Positions 15,627 through 25,455 of a stretch of DNA of 64,000 bases are shown piece by piece. Source of the stretch: Bythopirellula goksoeyrii (lineage in GTDB: Bacteria; Planctomycetota; Planctomycetia; Pirellulales; Lacipirellulaceae); assembly GCF_008065115.1 (NCBI RefSeq), contig NZ_CP042913.1, forward strand, positions 718,338 through 782,337, in the 5' to 3' direction. Each line of letters opens with the position of its first letter. Positions within the stretch are counted from its first letter, which is position 1. Position numbers and translations under genes: made by a program. The notes under the pieces are model-generated. The model did not search any database. It saw nothing but the letters and a program-made list of their open reading frames with translations, and was not told where the DNA came from.

Positions 15627-18600
15627 TATTCAAGTCCAAATGCACCGGCCGGAGGAACTTCGATTCCCGTGCGGCTAGTAAGATTGAGTTTCGGCAGGAA
15701 CCGCGGCTCGACCATGAAGAGAAATCCAACATTGTCTTGGCCCGTGTTGGAGGTTACTCCTGCAGAGACCAACAACGATTCGCCGATCCGCGTTGCGGAA
15801 ATGCTCTGGGCGATATTGCCCGTCTCACTGAAGTCGAGCGAAAGTCCTGCCGAGGTGATCCACTTCGGGCTGAGGCGATAATTGTAGCTGGCCAAGAGGG
15901 CGTTACTCTCGATAGGTCCGCCGATCGAACGTGCTCCCAGATAAACATTTCCGCGCGTCGGCCGATTGAGAATCACCCCCGCTGAGACCGTGCGGAGTCC
16001 CCCGCTAAAGAAGTCAGCGGCCCCGTCGGAGACGACCGTGAAGCGATCCCCGAGATGCCAGCGGAGGTAGTAGTCGAACAAACCAAAGTTAGCGCCAAAG
16101 TTATCCCGATTCGCATCAGGGAAGAAGGTGATGTTCGAATCGAGGGTCAGCCAATCGACAATGTGCTGCCGACCAGGTCCACCGCGCTTGGTCTGCCATC
16201 GATGCCGCATACCCCCACGGACAGCCATCAGGTCGTCGGCGATTTCCGTTGTCGGCGAAGTGACCCATCCCTGCATCCCCGAGCGAAACGCATAGAACCG
16301 GGCATCGGTACGATCGCCTGAGATCGTGGGCGTCAATGCTGTGCCGTAGAGGCGTCGGTCCATTTCGATGATTGAGATGTCATCAAGCGGGTCGTACAGC
16401 GGCAAGTCCGTAAAGTCTTGATTCGCATCGGCATAGGAAGCTTCCAAATCGAAAACCACCTTATGGGCCAAACCGTTGAGATTGAACAAGGCATCCTGCA
16501 CGTTGGGATAGGCGGCCCAGAAAGGAACGCTAGCCCGCACGCCGGTCTGGAAGTAGGCCCGCTGGATTTGATTTTCATTGAAGTCCTCGCCCCATTGAGC
16601 CAACTCGCCCAACGCATACGGGACGACTTTCACTCCCCCCACACTAAACGGCAAGTCCAGTTCCTGGCGAGTGACGAGACGCTCGCCGTCGCGAGTCCCC
16701 GTTTGTTCCCAAGGAAGTCCAGGAATCACTTGCGATGCGAGAACAGGATTCGTCGGAGGATCGTAGTAGTTCAACCTGGCGTAGGCTGCCTGCGTATGCT
16801 CGAACCAGGTCAAATGATCTCCGAGCAACGATTCACCTAGCCAGTAATGGTCTGCCCTGGGGAGCCACTCGGTCTCGGTAAAGAAATCATTCACCTGCAC
16901 GTTGTACTCAATGGAGCACGTCCGGTTGTCAACCAAACGCTTCGCCCGAGAACCCGAGGTAGGAATGGGCTCCTCGTCCCATTCTTGTTCGTAGTATTGC
17001 TCCAGGAAGGTGCGATCGCTGAGCCAGCCGATGCCGCCGGTTATGTCCCAACCGCTGGTGAGTCGTTGGCGATGTTCACCAAACAAACGGAACCGATAGT
17101 CTTCTTCTGGTACGATATCGCGCCGGCCGAAACCAAGATTGTCGGTGCCATGATCCTTGATACCCCAAAAATCGAGAGCACCAATTGCGGGTCCTTCGTA
17201 TCCGAGTATCTGACTGCGTTCGTAGGTGAAGTCGGTCCCATAGCCGAAACCGCGCTCGCTGAGATAGTCAAGACTCAATCCCCAGTCGGTTCCGGCGGGG
17301 GCATTGCGAATTCCGAAGAGCTGGTAGGCATCCAGATCGACCATTGATTGGAATCCAAACACGCGGTCATTGCCGAACCGAACGTTGTCGATGAAGAAGC
17401 TCGGTTTGCTCAGATCGGTGGCAATCGTTGGCCAATAGAAAATGGGAAAACCGTCGAGGTACACGAAGTTACCGCGGCTCTCGGCCAGCTGACGATGTTC
17501 GGTCGTGACACTTCCCGTGCGGGGATCGAAGGTTTGCGTTTGGATGTCTTGGAAAGTGATCTGGTCGGCGCCAAAAGCGTAGCTTGGTTCTTCGAGTCGG
17601 CTGGTGGTCACCAGTGCATCGGTGGCAGAGAAATGGGCCTCGTCGAGTTGGCGAATTGCGGCTGCTCGCAAACGTACCAAGCCTTGGTATTCAAAGCTTT
17701 CTGTCTTGGGAAGCGGTGTGAGCAACTCGGCATTGAGAATCACGCCGACCTGCCGCCGCACATCGTAGAACATGCGGTCGGCGTAGACGACACGATCCCC
17801 TTGGCGGAATTCGATGTTGCCTTCCATGTAGATTTCCAGCGGAGTATCTGGGTTTTGCGTCGATTGCCCCCCGAAACTCAGATCACCGCCAGAAGTCCAA
17901 ATCACGGCGCGGTCGGTGGTGAGATCGATCGTGCCAACAGGCCCAAAGGCTGCCGGCACCGCACTACTGTCGAGGCCTTCGACCAAGATGCGAATTCCAC
18001 CCGATGCGATGATGGAGCGTTCGCCGTTGGCCAAGGTCTTGGATTGGATTTCCGGAGGATTGTCGCTACGTGGAAAGAATTCGATCCGCCGCATCCCTGT
18101 CGGGCTGGCAGGGACCACTACGGCAGGTGGCACAAATTCCGTGTATTGCGCCATCAGCAGTTGTTCCTGACGCGCCGGGTCGAACTGCATGAGTCCCCGT
18201 TGATAAATCTGCGGCGGAATGTTCGAGTACGGGGTTGCCTCCGGGAGCTTCATCTTCAAGGATCCCGAGGTCTCAAATCGCTTGAACCAGGTTGGCAAGT
18301 TTTGTCGGGTCGCTGCTTTTCGATTGGATGAATCTTCTGTGGGATCGTCGACGACAACTTGGTCTTCTCCTGCGGACTCGAAATAAGCGACTACCTTGGT
18401 CCCAGATTGCGACGCTTGGCTGCTGTCGATCCACAACACAGCTTCCGGCGCGCGGGCATAAGCCAAACCTTGGTTCACGTAGCAATTGCCACGCAAGTGC
18501 CAGACTTCGTAGTTCCCTTGCTGCCAATGGGTGCACCAATCAGCAGCGACCGTGATCGACTCGGTGTTCACAGTTATGACTTGTTCGGCGGCAGAACCAC

Positions 18601-18835
18601 TCGCAACGAAATACTGAGTCCAGCCACCGAGTAAGCAAACAGTGAGAAGAAGCACACGGATGCTGAGCGCGCAGAGCGACACGGTCCGCTGACTGCGGAG
18701 AAATTGCGAGCAACGCATTGTCGTGCGCGCGGTATTCAGAGAACTCTTCTTCCTGGTGGCGGCTTTTCTTGAGAGTCCTACGAACGAGACTGCCAAGCGA
18801 TACCGACGGTCTGCACCGAACAACTTACGGCGCAT
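15626..18835 (-). CDS. lptD: LptD-like outer-membrane LPS assembly protein
   Basis: A large beta-barrel protein, up to 1069 residues. An OstA/LptA-like domain follows the signal region (AEQVITVNTESITVAADWC; RQGDRVVYADRMFYDVRRQ; GVILNAELLTPLP), and the rest has the alternating pattern and aromatic belts of an outer-membrane barrel with LptD-like segments (WPTIATDLSKPSFFIDNVRF; RADHYWLGES). It ends in strand-like sequence. LptD inserts lipopolysaccharide into the outer membrane, which supports a diderm envelope. The start is uncertain: ATG 18835 gives the longest frame, ATG 18718 gives a cleaner signal peptide (SIRVLLLTVCLLGG); neither has a strong ribosome binding site. Confidence 0.8.
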   Translation of the reverse strand: MRRKLFGADRRYRLAVSFVGLSRKAATRKKSSLNTARTTMRCSQFLRSQRTVSLCALSIRVLLLTVCLLGGWTQYFVASGSAAEQVITVNTESITVAADWCTHWQQGNYEVWHLRGNCYVNQGLAYARAPEAVLWIDSSQASQSGTKVVAYFESAGEDQVVVDDPTEDSSNRKAATRQNLPTWFKRFETSGSLKMKLPEATPYSNIPPQIYQRGLMQFDPARQEQLLMAQYTEFVPPAVVVPASPTGMRRIEFFPRSDNPPEIQSKTLANGERSIIASGGIRILVEGLDSSAVPAAFGPVGTIDLTTDRAVIWTSGGDLSFGGQSTQNPDTPLEIYMEGNIEFRQGDRVVYADRMFYDVRRQVGVILNAELLTPLPKTESFEYQGLVRLRAAAIRQLDEAHFSATDALVTTSRLEEPSYAFGADQITFQDIQTQTFDPRTGSVTTEHRQLAESRGNFVYLDGFPIFYWPTIATDLSKPSFFIDNVRFGNDRVFGFQSMVDLDAYQLFGIRNAPAGTDWGLSLDYLSERGFGYGTDFTYERSQILGYEGPAIGALDFWGIKDHGTDNLGFGRRDIVPEEDYRFRLFGEHRQRLTSGWDITGGIGWLSDRTFLEQYYEQEWDEEPIPTSGSRAKRLVDNRTCSIEYNVQVNDFFTETEWLPRADHYWLGESLLGDHLTWFEHTQAAYARLNYYDPPTNPVLASQVIPGLPWEQTGTRDGERLVTRQELDLPFSVGGVKVVPYALGELAQWGEDFNENQIQRAYFQTGVRASVPFWAAYPNVQDALFNLNGLAHKVVFDLEASYADANQDFTDLPLYDPLDDISIIEMDRRLYGTALTPTISGDRTDARFYAFRSGMQGWVTSPTTEIADDLMAVRGGMRHRWQTKRGGPGRQHIVDWLTLDSNITFFPDANRDNFGANFGLFDYYLRWHLGDRFTVVSDGAADFFSGGLRTVSAGVILNRPTRGNVYLGARSIGGPIESNALLASYNYRLSPKWITSAGLSLDFSETGNIAQSISATRIGESLLVSAGVTSNTGQDNVGFLFMVEPRFLPKLNLTSRTGIEVPPAGAFGLE

Positions 18836-19170
18836 CGGGTTACGAAAAGTGACGACCCCCTATTTGGGGCGGCGGATTATAGGTGCCAGCGGGCGCGAGG
18901 GTCAAGGCACTTTTGACTACTGATAGCGTTTCTTAAGGTGTTGTTGGGTAACAGGTTACGACGACGCTGTTCAGCCCGATCGACCGTAGAGGAAGCTCGG
19001 TTTGCGGGGAAGATGATTTGCCGAGATTGCCGTAACAGTGACTCTGTTGAAACGCTTCATAACGGGAGGCCAGTATCACCGCTTGCATGCGTAGTTGCTG
19101 ATCCCCCTAGCAGCGTCCATACTGCCAATCCCCGTGTTCGACCATCCCTCCCAGGAATACCGATTCTCTC
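18836..19170. other. Divergent intergenic region
   Basis: About 335 bases between the LptD-like gene (leftward) and the MMPL gene (rightward). It should hold promoters for both; I cannot identify them reliably and see no gene. Confidence 0.4.
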
Positions 19171-21369
19171 ATGGCGAATCTCACCCAACGCCTTCTGCAG
19201 CGCTTGATTGATTTCCGTTGGTGGCTGCTGGCGTTGGCGATTCTGGGCGGAGTCTGGGGAGCCTATGTCAGCCGCGACTTGCGCATGGATCGTTCGCTGG
19301 AGAAGATGTTTGCGTCGGACGATCCACTGCTGGCCCCTTATCAAGAACTGCAAGAAGCCTTCGGCGAGCACCCCATTGTGCTGGCTATCTACGAAGATGC
19401 TCAGTTGGCGACACCGGAAGGACTCGAACGGATCGCGAAATTGACTTCCTCGGCGCGAAAGATTCCCGGCATCGTTGCCGTGGTTTCGCTCGGCGACGTG
19501 CCAGGATTGTTGGACTCCGAGGGTACGTCGATCAAGAATGACAACCGAGCCGAACGACTGAAGGAAGTCTTTGCAGGTTATACCCACAATGAGGAAATGG
19601 ATTCGGCGGGGATCGTTTGCTTGTTGGATCAGTCAGGCAAATCGACGGCGTCGATTGGCGAACCTGTCGGACAACTTCGCTCGCTCATCCAGGAGTATCC
19701 GGGCGGGATTTTGGTTGGTGAGCCCGTGTTGCTCGGCGAAGCCTTTGATCTGTTGGAGGCTGACGGCAAGCGACTCAATACCTGGTGTCTGGGATTGCTG
19801 CTTGCGACGATCTTTGCCTGCTTTCGTGAATTGCGGTGGTTGGTGTTGCCGTTGGTACTTGTACAGGTGGCACTTGCACTCACGCGAGGCTTGTTGGCTG
19901 TGTGGGGTTTGCAACTGAGCATGGTCAGCTCGATGCTCGCTGCGATTGTGACCGTGGTCGGCGTGGCAACCGTGATGCACGTGATCGTGCGTTATCGGGA
20001 TCAACTTGCCGATGGATATGCACCCCAAGAAGCCTTGCTGCGCGCGGGTCAAATTCTGGCTGCTCCAGTGTTTTTCGCGTGTCTGACGGACGCCGTCGGG
20101 TTCGCGTCGTTGATGATCTCTGATGTGAAACCGGTCGTTGACTTCGGGCTGATGATGGCCATTGGCAGCCTGATGGTACTGGTGGCGATTCCTTTGACCG
20201 CGCCGGCGATTATCTTATTCGGAGCCAACCGAGATCAGTTGCAATCGAGCCATCAGCCTTCGCGGCTGGAGGGTGCTTTGCAATCACTATTTGCTTGGAG
20301 CAATCGGCATCACTTGGTGCTGACCATGGTCACGGTGCTGCTTACCAATGCCGCCGTAATTGGTGCGACCAAGCTGCTGCAAGAGACAGATTTCACGAAG
20401 AACTTCCGACAAAAGAGCGAGTTGGTCCAGTCCTACCGATTCGTTGATCAAGAGTTTGGCGGAGCGGGGGTATGGGATATTCTGATTCCCGCTCCTAAAC
20501 GCTTGGACAAGAAGTTTCTTACACAGGTTCTCGATTTCGAGGCAAAGCTTCGTGAACAGGCACCAGGGCTGACTCAAGTTTTATCACTCGCCGACGCGCT
20601 CGATGCCGGAAGCGGGGGGATTCGCAAACTCAACTTTGGCGCGGACATGGCGATTCGTGCCGGGGCTGGCTTGCTGCGCGGGAGGATGCCTGAATTCATG
20701 GGGGCGATCTATAATCCTCAGGCACCCGCTGAACAGAGATATTTGCGAATCATGCTCCGTGCCCCCGAGCGACTGGGTGCCCGGCAAAAAGCGGAGTTGA
20801 TCTCTCAGGTGCGCGAAGTCACAGAAGAATCGTTTCCCCAGGCCCAGGTCACGGGCTTCTATGTGTTGCTCACGCAGTTGATCGAGAGTTTGCTCCGCGA
20901 TCAGTGGACCACGTTTGCCGCGGCAATCGTTGGCATTTTCTTTGTGATGGCACTGGCGTTCCGCAGTGTACGTTTGGCATTGGTCACGCTCATTCCCAAC
21001 GTGCTGCCGGTAGTGTGGCTCTTTGGTGCGATGGGTTGGTTGGGTGTGCCGATCAACATGGGCGCCGCCATGATCGCGGCTGTTTCGCTGGGTCTGTCGG
21101 TAGATGGATCGATTCACTACGTGATGTCTTATCAAAGACTACGAGGCATGGGAGAGCCGATTGGCGCGGCTCTCGAATCCGTGCAAGCCACCGTCGGCCG
21201 CGCGGCCGTGCTGGGAACGCTGGCCTTGGTAATTGGCTTCTCCACTCTAGCAACCAGTGATTTCATTCCCACGGTCTATTTCGGCACACTGGTGAGTCTG
21301 TCGATGGTTGGGGGGTTGGTGGGGAACTTGGTGGTGCTGCCGCTGTTGATTCGGGTGGTGGAGCGGTAG
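19171..21369 (+). CDS. RND/MMPL family transporter (HAE3-like)
   Basis: A 732-residue membrane protein with the duplicated RND plan: one N-terminal helix, an extracytoplasmic domain (about residues 35-195), a block of helices (CLGLLLATIFACF to IPLTAPAIILFG), a second helix and extracytoplasmic domain, and a closing block (FAAAIVGIFFVMALAF to GGLVGNLVVLPLLI). The motif GAAMIAAVSLGLSVDGSIHY is the usual charged fourth-helix region of the second half. Related proteins export lipids, hopanoids or drugs using the proton gradient. The substrate is unknown; the adjacent LptD-like gene suggests an envelope lipid role (inference). Confidence 0.88.
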   Translation: MANLTQRLLQRLIDFRWWLLALAILGGVWGAYVSRDLRMDRSLEKMFASDDPLLAPYQELQEAFGEHPIVLAIYEDAQLATPEGLERIAKLTSSARKIPGIVAVVSLGDVPGLLDSEGTSIKNDNRAERLKEVFAGYTHNEEMDSAGIVCLLDQSGKSTASIGEPVGQLRSLIQEYPGGILVGEPVLLGEAFDLLEADGKRLNTWCLGLLLATIFACFRELRWLVLPLVLVQVALALTRGLLAVWGLQLSMVSSMLAAIVTVVGVATVMHVIVRYRDQLADGYAPQEALLRAGQILAAPVFFACLTDAVGFASLMISDVKPVVDFGLMMAIGSLMVLVAIPLTAPAIILFGANRDQLQSSHQPSRLEGALQSLFAWSNRHHLVLTMVTVLLTNAAVIGATKLLQETDFTKNFRQKSELVQSYRFVDQEFGGAGVWDILIPAPKRLDKKFLTQVLDFEAKLREQAPGLTQVLSLADALDAGSGGIRKLNFGADMAIRAGAGLLRGRMPEFMGAIYNPQAPAEQRYLRIMLRAPERLGARQKAELISQVREVTEESFPQAQVTGFYVLLTQLIESLLRDQWTTFAAAIVGIFFVMALAFRSVRLALVTLIPNVLPVVWLFGAMGWLGVPINMGAAMIAAVSLGLSVDGSIHYVMSYQRLRGMGEPIGAALESVQATVGRAAVLGTLALVIGFSTLATSDFIPTVYFGTLVSLSMVGGLVGNLVVLPLLIRVVER

Positions 21370-21401
21370 GTGATCACTTATGTTGGTCATGTTGAGCAAC
21401 C

Positions 21402-21641
21402 ATGAAAAACTACGATTTCAAAATAGTCCTAGATGGGGTCACCGACGTAACGGATGATGAGGGGGATTCCCTGTATCGATCTGGTTGTGACGATGGCACG
21501 ATTGTTTCTCGCGAAGGTGCCGTGTTTATTCTCTTTTCTCGCGAGTCGAATTCGCTGGAAGAAGCTATCAAGTCTGCGGCAGCAAATGTCCGATCTGCTG
21601 GATTTCAGATCGAACATGTCGAAGTGGCCTGTCCAGCCTAG
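21402..21641 (+). CDS. Small conserved-type protein of unknown function
   Basis: A 79-residue acidic protein (MKNYDFKIVLDGVTDVTDDE...). The pattern (beta-rich start, CDDGT turn, SREGAVFILFSRES, then helix SLEEAIKSAAANV and a final strand QIEHVEVAC) suggests a small alpha/beta fold. Similar short proteins occur in many bacteria, sometimes near toxin-antitoxin loci. There is no partner here, and a 758-base non-coding stretch follows. Confidence 0.6.
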   Translation: MKNYDFKIVLDGVTDVTDDEGDSLYRSGCDDGTIVSREGAVFILFSRESNSLEEAIKSAAANVRSAGFQIEHVEVACPA

Positions 21642-22399
21642 AAATTGGCAATCATCAATGCGGGTTTTGCCTGTCGTAGTTGCATGTTGCACGCTGCGCA
21701 TGAGTTCTCGATACATTTCGTGCTTGGGTGCTGACGGTTCTGTCGGAATTCTTTTCTTACAAAACAAAACCCTCGGCCCGTGCCGCTCTGCTATCAGCCA
21801 GAAAGTTTGCATCACTCCTCTTTTGTGGCTGAGAGCTGACGGCTCAGAGCATTCAATCTGAGCTGCGAGAAACCGAATTGTCAAAGAACTTGCCTGGTGC
21901 GTGGCAATCTCCAATATCCAAATTGGTCAATGGATTTCGACAACTAATTTTGTGCCAATGGAAATCAGTCGTGCAATAACGATTGGCTAGTCGCGAACGC
22001 GAGTGACCGGAACAGGTGCGAGGTGCTAGTCAGATAGAAGACGGTTTGTTCACCGCTGAGACGCGAAGTCGCTGTGGGGGATTGTGGTCCATAGAGGGGG
22101 AGAAAGAGGTTGGTTCCAATTGAGTGACGAGGGACAGAATTGTAGGCGGGAACAAGCCTTGTGCGGCATGCGGCAGTCGTTGGGCTTACTCGTGTCTTTC
22201 GCAAAGTACATCGCCATCGGTTTCTGCGATGCGACATCTGGGAACCGGAAATCATTTGCAGATGTGAGAGAATTGATCCCGCCTGCAAAGTGACGTTTTC
22301 CAATAGGGAAACAAATTATGCGAAGTCACAACGAAACGAGACGAGTTCGTGTACATCTGAAATGCTATTTAGTAGCTCTGCTTGGCTAAGACACAAATC
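21642..22399. other. Long non-coding stretch
   Basis: No gene that I trust on either strand. Open frames here have no start context and look like translated non-coding DNA. It separates the small protein from the convergent TerB-like/HNH gene. It may hold degraded genes I cannot recognise. Confidence 0.4.
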
Positions 22400-23743
22400 T
22401 CAGATCTTGTCCGATTTCTTCAAATTGCAATTGCGACACAACAGTTGCACGTTAACGTCGGAATTGCTGCCACCTTTGGCAACTGGCACGATGTGGTCAA
22501 ACTCCAGGTACTCTCCCGCATTACATTCTGCGCACCGACCACTATAACGCTGCCATACTCTCTGTCTTATATCCCTTGGAATATGACGAGAGCGTCGCTT
22601 GTCGTCTTGACTTGTCAAGGTTTGATTTGCCATTCGCAGTGCACTTAGGAATATGGCTGCGGGTATTCTGCTTTGATCATGACAGATAAATCGCTGAACA
22701 GGTTTGGCCTGGCGTTGTACTTCTATTACACCACGAGAAGAATCGTGCGCTACTATGGTTCCGAACCCGAACGCACCAGAACGTGTAAGGGATCTAAAGA
22801 TCAATCGCGAATCCGTTATTGCGAGCACACCTGGATGCTCGGTAATATCCGGACCGCTCTTCAGCAAACGTAGAAACTGCCAGACCGCATCACCATGATA
22901 GTGCATCAGTTCTCCTGCCTTGAGGTTTACGCCGGGTGGTGCAGCAATTGACGGTAGTTTGCCGTTTTTGATGTCAGTGAGCAGCCGCAATTCCCGTAGC
23001 TCTTCGTCGATGTACACTTGCACGGCTATGGGTAATTCAAATGTCTCGATCAACTGTCGTATCGTTGACTCTTCCTGAGAAGTGAGAATATCATCTTCTT
23101 TGGCGTCGGCGAGAACGTGCTCGATGTATTGGACTGCTTGTGGCCTGATCGCCTCCACAACAACCTTGCGAGATAGGCCAAGTTTTGCGGCCGTCGCCAC
23201 CAATTGTTCGAGGACGTCTACAGCAGAGTGATCGTCAGCAATCGCGGCAGCAAATATCCCTCGTAAGAACTGCTCGCCTTCGATGTGGAAGAATTTCTCT
23301 ACAAAATTAGGCAGACTCAGCCCCCCGGCCCTAGCAATTTCGGTTAGTTCTGCAGCTTCCAAATCTGAGATGATGCCGTCGTCCATAGCTTTGGCCAAGG
23401 CCTCGGCAAACTTGGGTCGTGCAGTTTCAAGATTGATCGCGCGCAGAGTTTGTGGAGGTATATCCAGGCACTTAGAAACCCAGCTTAATATCTCAAGTTC
23501 TGATTCTTGGACACGACCATCTGCCCAAGCCCTAGCAAGGTATCGTTGGTAGATGCCGTTTCTTGCTTGATCCAAGTGTCTCTGCTTATAAACTCGATCT
23601 TGCAATACTTCTGCCAGGACGAAAGACCTTTTCCGTTCCTTGATTCCTGCCTGGAGAAGTTGAGTTAATTCCGCGACCTCATTCTCTTTGTCGGGATCGA
23701 CAACACTCTCGAAGCATTGTTTTACCCACTTCCCAAAAGCCAT
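22400..23743 (-). CDS. TerB-like repeats, PH/GRAM-like domain and HNH nuclease fusion
   Basis: A 447-residue protein. Residues about 50-250 contain four helical repeats with acidic loops of TerB/EF-hand type (ARAWADGRVQESELEIL; AKAMDDGIISDLEAAELTEI; AAAIADDHSAVDVLEQLV; LADAKEDDILTSQEESTI). Residues about 275-365 look like a small beta-rich PH/GRAM-type module (HPGVLAITDSRLIFRSLTRS). The C-terminus is a clear HNH nuclease: RYSGRCAECN, FDHIVPVAKGGSN, then NVQLLCRNCNLKKSDK, with two CxxC zinc pairs and the His of DHI. Start ATG 23743 has GGGAG upstream. TerB domains often accompany stress or defence systems, so a conditional DNA-cutting role is plausible (inference). No neighbour clarifies it. 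Confidence 0.82.
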   Translation of the reverse strand: MAFGKWVKQCFESVVDPDKENEVAELTQLLQAGIKERKRSFVLAEVLQDRVYKQRHLDQARNGIYQRYLARAWADGRVQESELEILSWVSKCLDIPPQTLRAINLETARPKFAEALAKAMDDGIISDLEAAELTEIARAGGLSLPNFVEKFFHIEGEQFLRGIFAAAIADDHSAVDVLEQLVATAAKLGLSRKVVVEAIRPQAVQYIEHVLADAKEDDILTSQEESTIRQLIETFELPIAVQVYIDEELRELRLLTDIKNGKLPSIAAPPGVNLKAGELMHYHGDAVWQFLRLLKSGPDITEHPGVLAITDSRLIFRSLTRSGAFGFGTIVAHDSSRGVIEVQRQAKPVQRFICHDQSRIPAAIFLSALRMANQTLTSQDDKRRSRHIPRDIRQRVWQRYSGRCAECNAGEYLEFDHIVPVAKGGSNSDVNVQLLCRNCNLKKSDKI

Positions 23744-24128
23744 ACGGAACTCCCAGCTAAACTAAAGCTACTCAAGGCAAGAGACGAAAATGACTTCGAG
23801 AGATGATAGCTTGCGAAAGTGCCGGAGAAAAGATTCTCTAGCCGCTAATTGTTCATTTGTTGTGAGCAAGATAGGTTTCTTTCCGAAATAGCCACGTATT
23901 TCGTTCCTCGAACAAGCGCGCCACTATTTCTGCCACAAAACGGGGGCCTAAGGATTCCAGTCGCCACCGATCGCTTGTGTTGACTCGGAGTAGCCGTTAA
24001 ACGCCTTCTTGCGAAAGCGGGAGCTAGAATTGTTGACTTAGCATATCTCGCCAGCTTAGAATCTTTGCCTGAGAGCAATCGCACTCTTTTCTTGTTCAGT
24101 CTCTTTCTCCTTGCATAAGGCCGAATCG
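23744..24128. other. Divergent intergenic region
   Basis: 385 bases between the TerB-like/HNH gene and the SHD1-thioredoxin gene. AAGG before ATG 24129 is the only signal I can place. Confidence 0.4.
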
Positions 24129-25241
24129 ATGAACTGCGCGAATATGGGTAGATCGTTGGTGTTTGGTTTGGCGGTGATTTTGGTTGTCGGCGCGTGTTGG
24201 GCCGCCGAGAGGAACTGGACTGACGAGAGCGGCAAATTCTCCATCACTGCGGAATACGTCGGGGTGAAAGGGGGCAAGGTCCTCCTCCGCAATGCCGATG
24301 GCAAAGAACTTTCTGTTCCGCTGAAAAAACTGAGCGAGGCCGACCGGGAGTTCGTCAAGGCACAACAGAAAGAGGCCGCTCAGCGTGAGGAAGTCTCCGA
24401 ACCTACGAGGCAGAAGCCACAGCGCGAGGTGGTTATGGAACTTGCTGAGACGTTTTACGCCGACCTCCGCACGAGAGAACGTATCGGTGCTGGCAAGCTA
24501 CTCACCGATGAGGCCCAGGCTTTGATCAAAACCGGGAAGTCTCCGTTGGTGTATCTTCCTCGACCTGAAGTGGGTGGAAAGGCGATCCGTGTCGGTAGGC
24601 CAAAATTTGATGGCTCTGTGGCTGAGATACCGGTTCGCGTGGAGGCCGGGGAGCAGCTTCACCAGACGTGGCTGCACCTGCGGTTGGTTAACCCTGGTGC
24701 TAACGCAGACGAGGACTGGCGGATTTTCGCTCTTAGCGCAGTGTATCCCGATGGCGAAAAATCTCTCGACTTCGAGGCCAGCGTAGCACTGGCAGGCGAA
24801 GCCGACCCGCTAAAGAAACTTATTGGCAAGCCCTTTCTGATGGAGGGCTATACTCTCGATGGAGAACCGATCAGCTCCGACGACTACAAAGGCAAGGTTG
24901 TCCTTATCGATTTTTGGGCGACTTGGTGTGGACCTTGCAAGGCAGAGATACCTAATATTTTGGACAACTGGCGAAAGTACAACGGCGCCGGCTTCGAAGT
25001 GCTGGCGGTCAGCGTCGACAAGGATCTCGAGGCGCTCGCATCTTTTACGCGCAAGGAGAACCCGCCTTGGACTGTGGTGGCTGACAGGCACCCCTACAAC
25101 AAGAAGTCGATGGGCGCGAAGTTTGGCATCCGCTCGATCCCGGCATTCGTCTTACTGGGACGTGATGGTCGGGTCGCCGCGATCCACTGCCGCGGCAAAC
25201 TCCTGAGCAAGGAAGTCGAGCGGCTGCTTGCGGGGGGATGA
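24129..25241 (+). CDS. SHD1 domain plus TlpA-like thioredoxin, exported
   Basis: A 370-residue protein. Residues 1-26 form a signal peptide (LVFGLAVILVVGACWAAE). Next is a SHD1 domain (NWTDESGKFSITAEYVG ... GKELSVPLKKLSEADREFVK), a module known from eukaryotic SLA1 that is common in planctomycete exported proteins. A linker domain of about 130 residues follows, then a thioredoxin fold: VVLIDFWATWCGPCKAEIP with the redox CxxC at 267 and 270, and a cis-Pro loop at IRSIPAFVLL. It probably acts as an extracytoplasmic thiol-disulfide reductase. I chose ATG 24129 because AAGG lies nine bases upstream. Confidence 0.9.
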   Translation: MNCANMGRSLVFGLAVILVVGACWAAERNWTDESGKFSITAEYVGVKGGKVLLRNADGKELSVPLKKLSEADREFVKAQQKEAAQREEVSEPTRQKPQREVVMELAETFYADLRTRERIGAGKLLTDEAQALIKTGKSPLVYLPRPEVGGKAIRVGRPKFDGSVAEIPVRVEAGEQLHQTWLHLRLVNPGANADEDWRIFALSAVYPDGEKSLDFEASVALAGEADPLKKLIGKPFLMEGYTLDGEPISSDDYKGKVVLIDFWATWCGPCKAEIPNILDNWRKYNGAGFEVLAVSVDKDLEALASFTRKENPPWTVVADRHPYNKKSMGAKFGIRSIPAFVLLGRDGRVAAIHCRGKLLSKEVERLLAGG

Positions 25242-25455
25242 CGAGAGATTCCAGGGTTTGATGGTGGCGACTAGCCAGAGTTGGAGTCTCGTCTGACTGG
25301 GAAATACGAATCGTCCAAGCCCCGTCGACATCGAAGACAATCTCTGGGCACTGAAATAGCATTTCGACACCAAATGGTGTACAATATTAGTTAGCCGATG
25401 TCGGCGAGTCTTTTCTCAATCTATTCTTAATGCACACTTCGCTGGGAGAGGTGTT

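Noticed and set aside
21965-22303. Open frame of 112 codons on the minus strand in the long non-coding stretch
   Set aside because: Ser/Thr/Arg-rich, no start signal, no recognisable domain; probably translated non-coding sequence.
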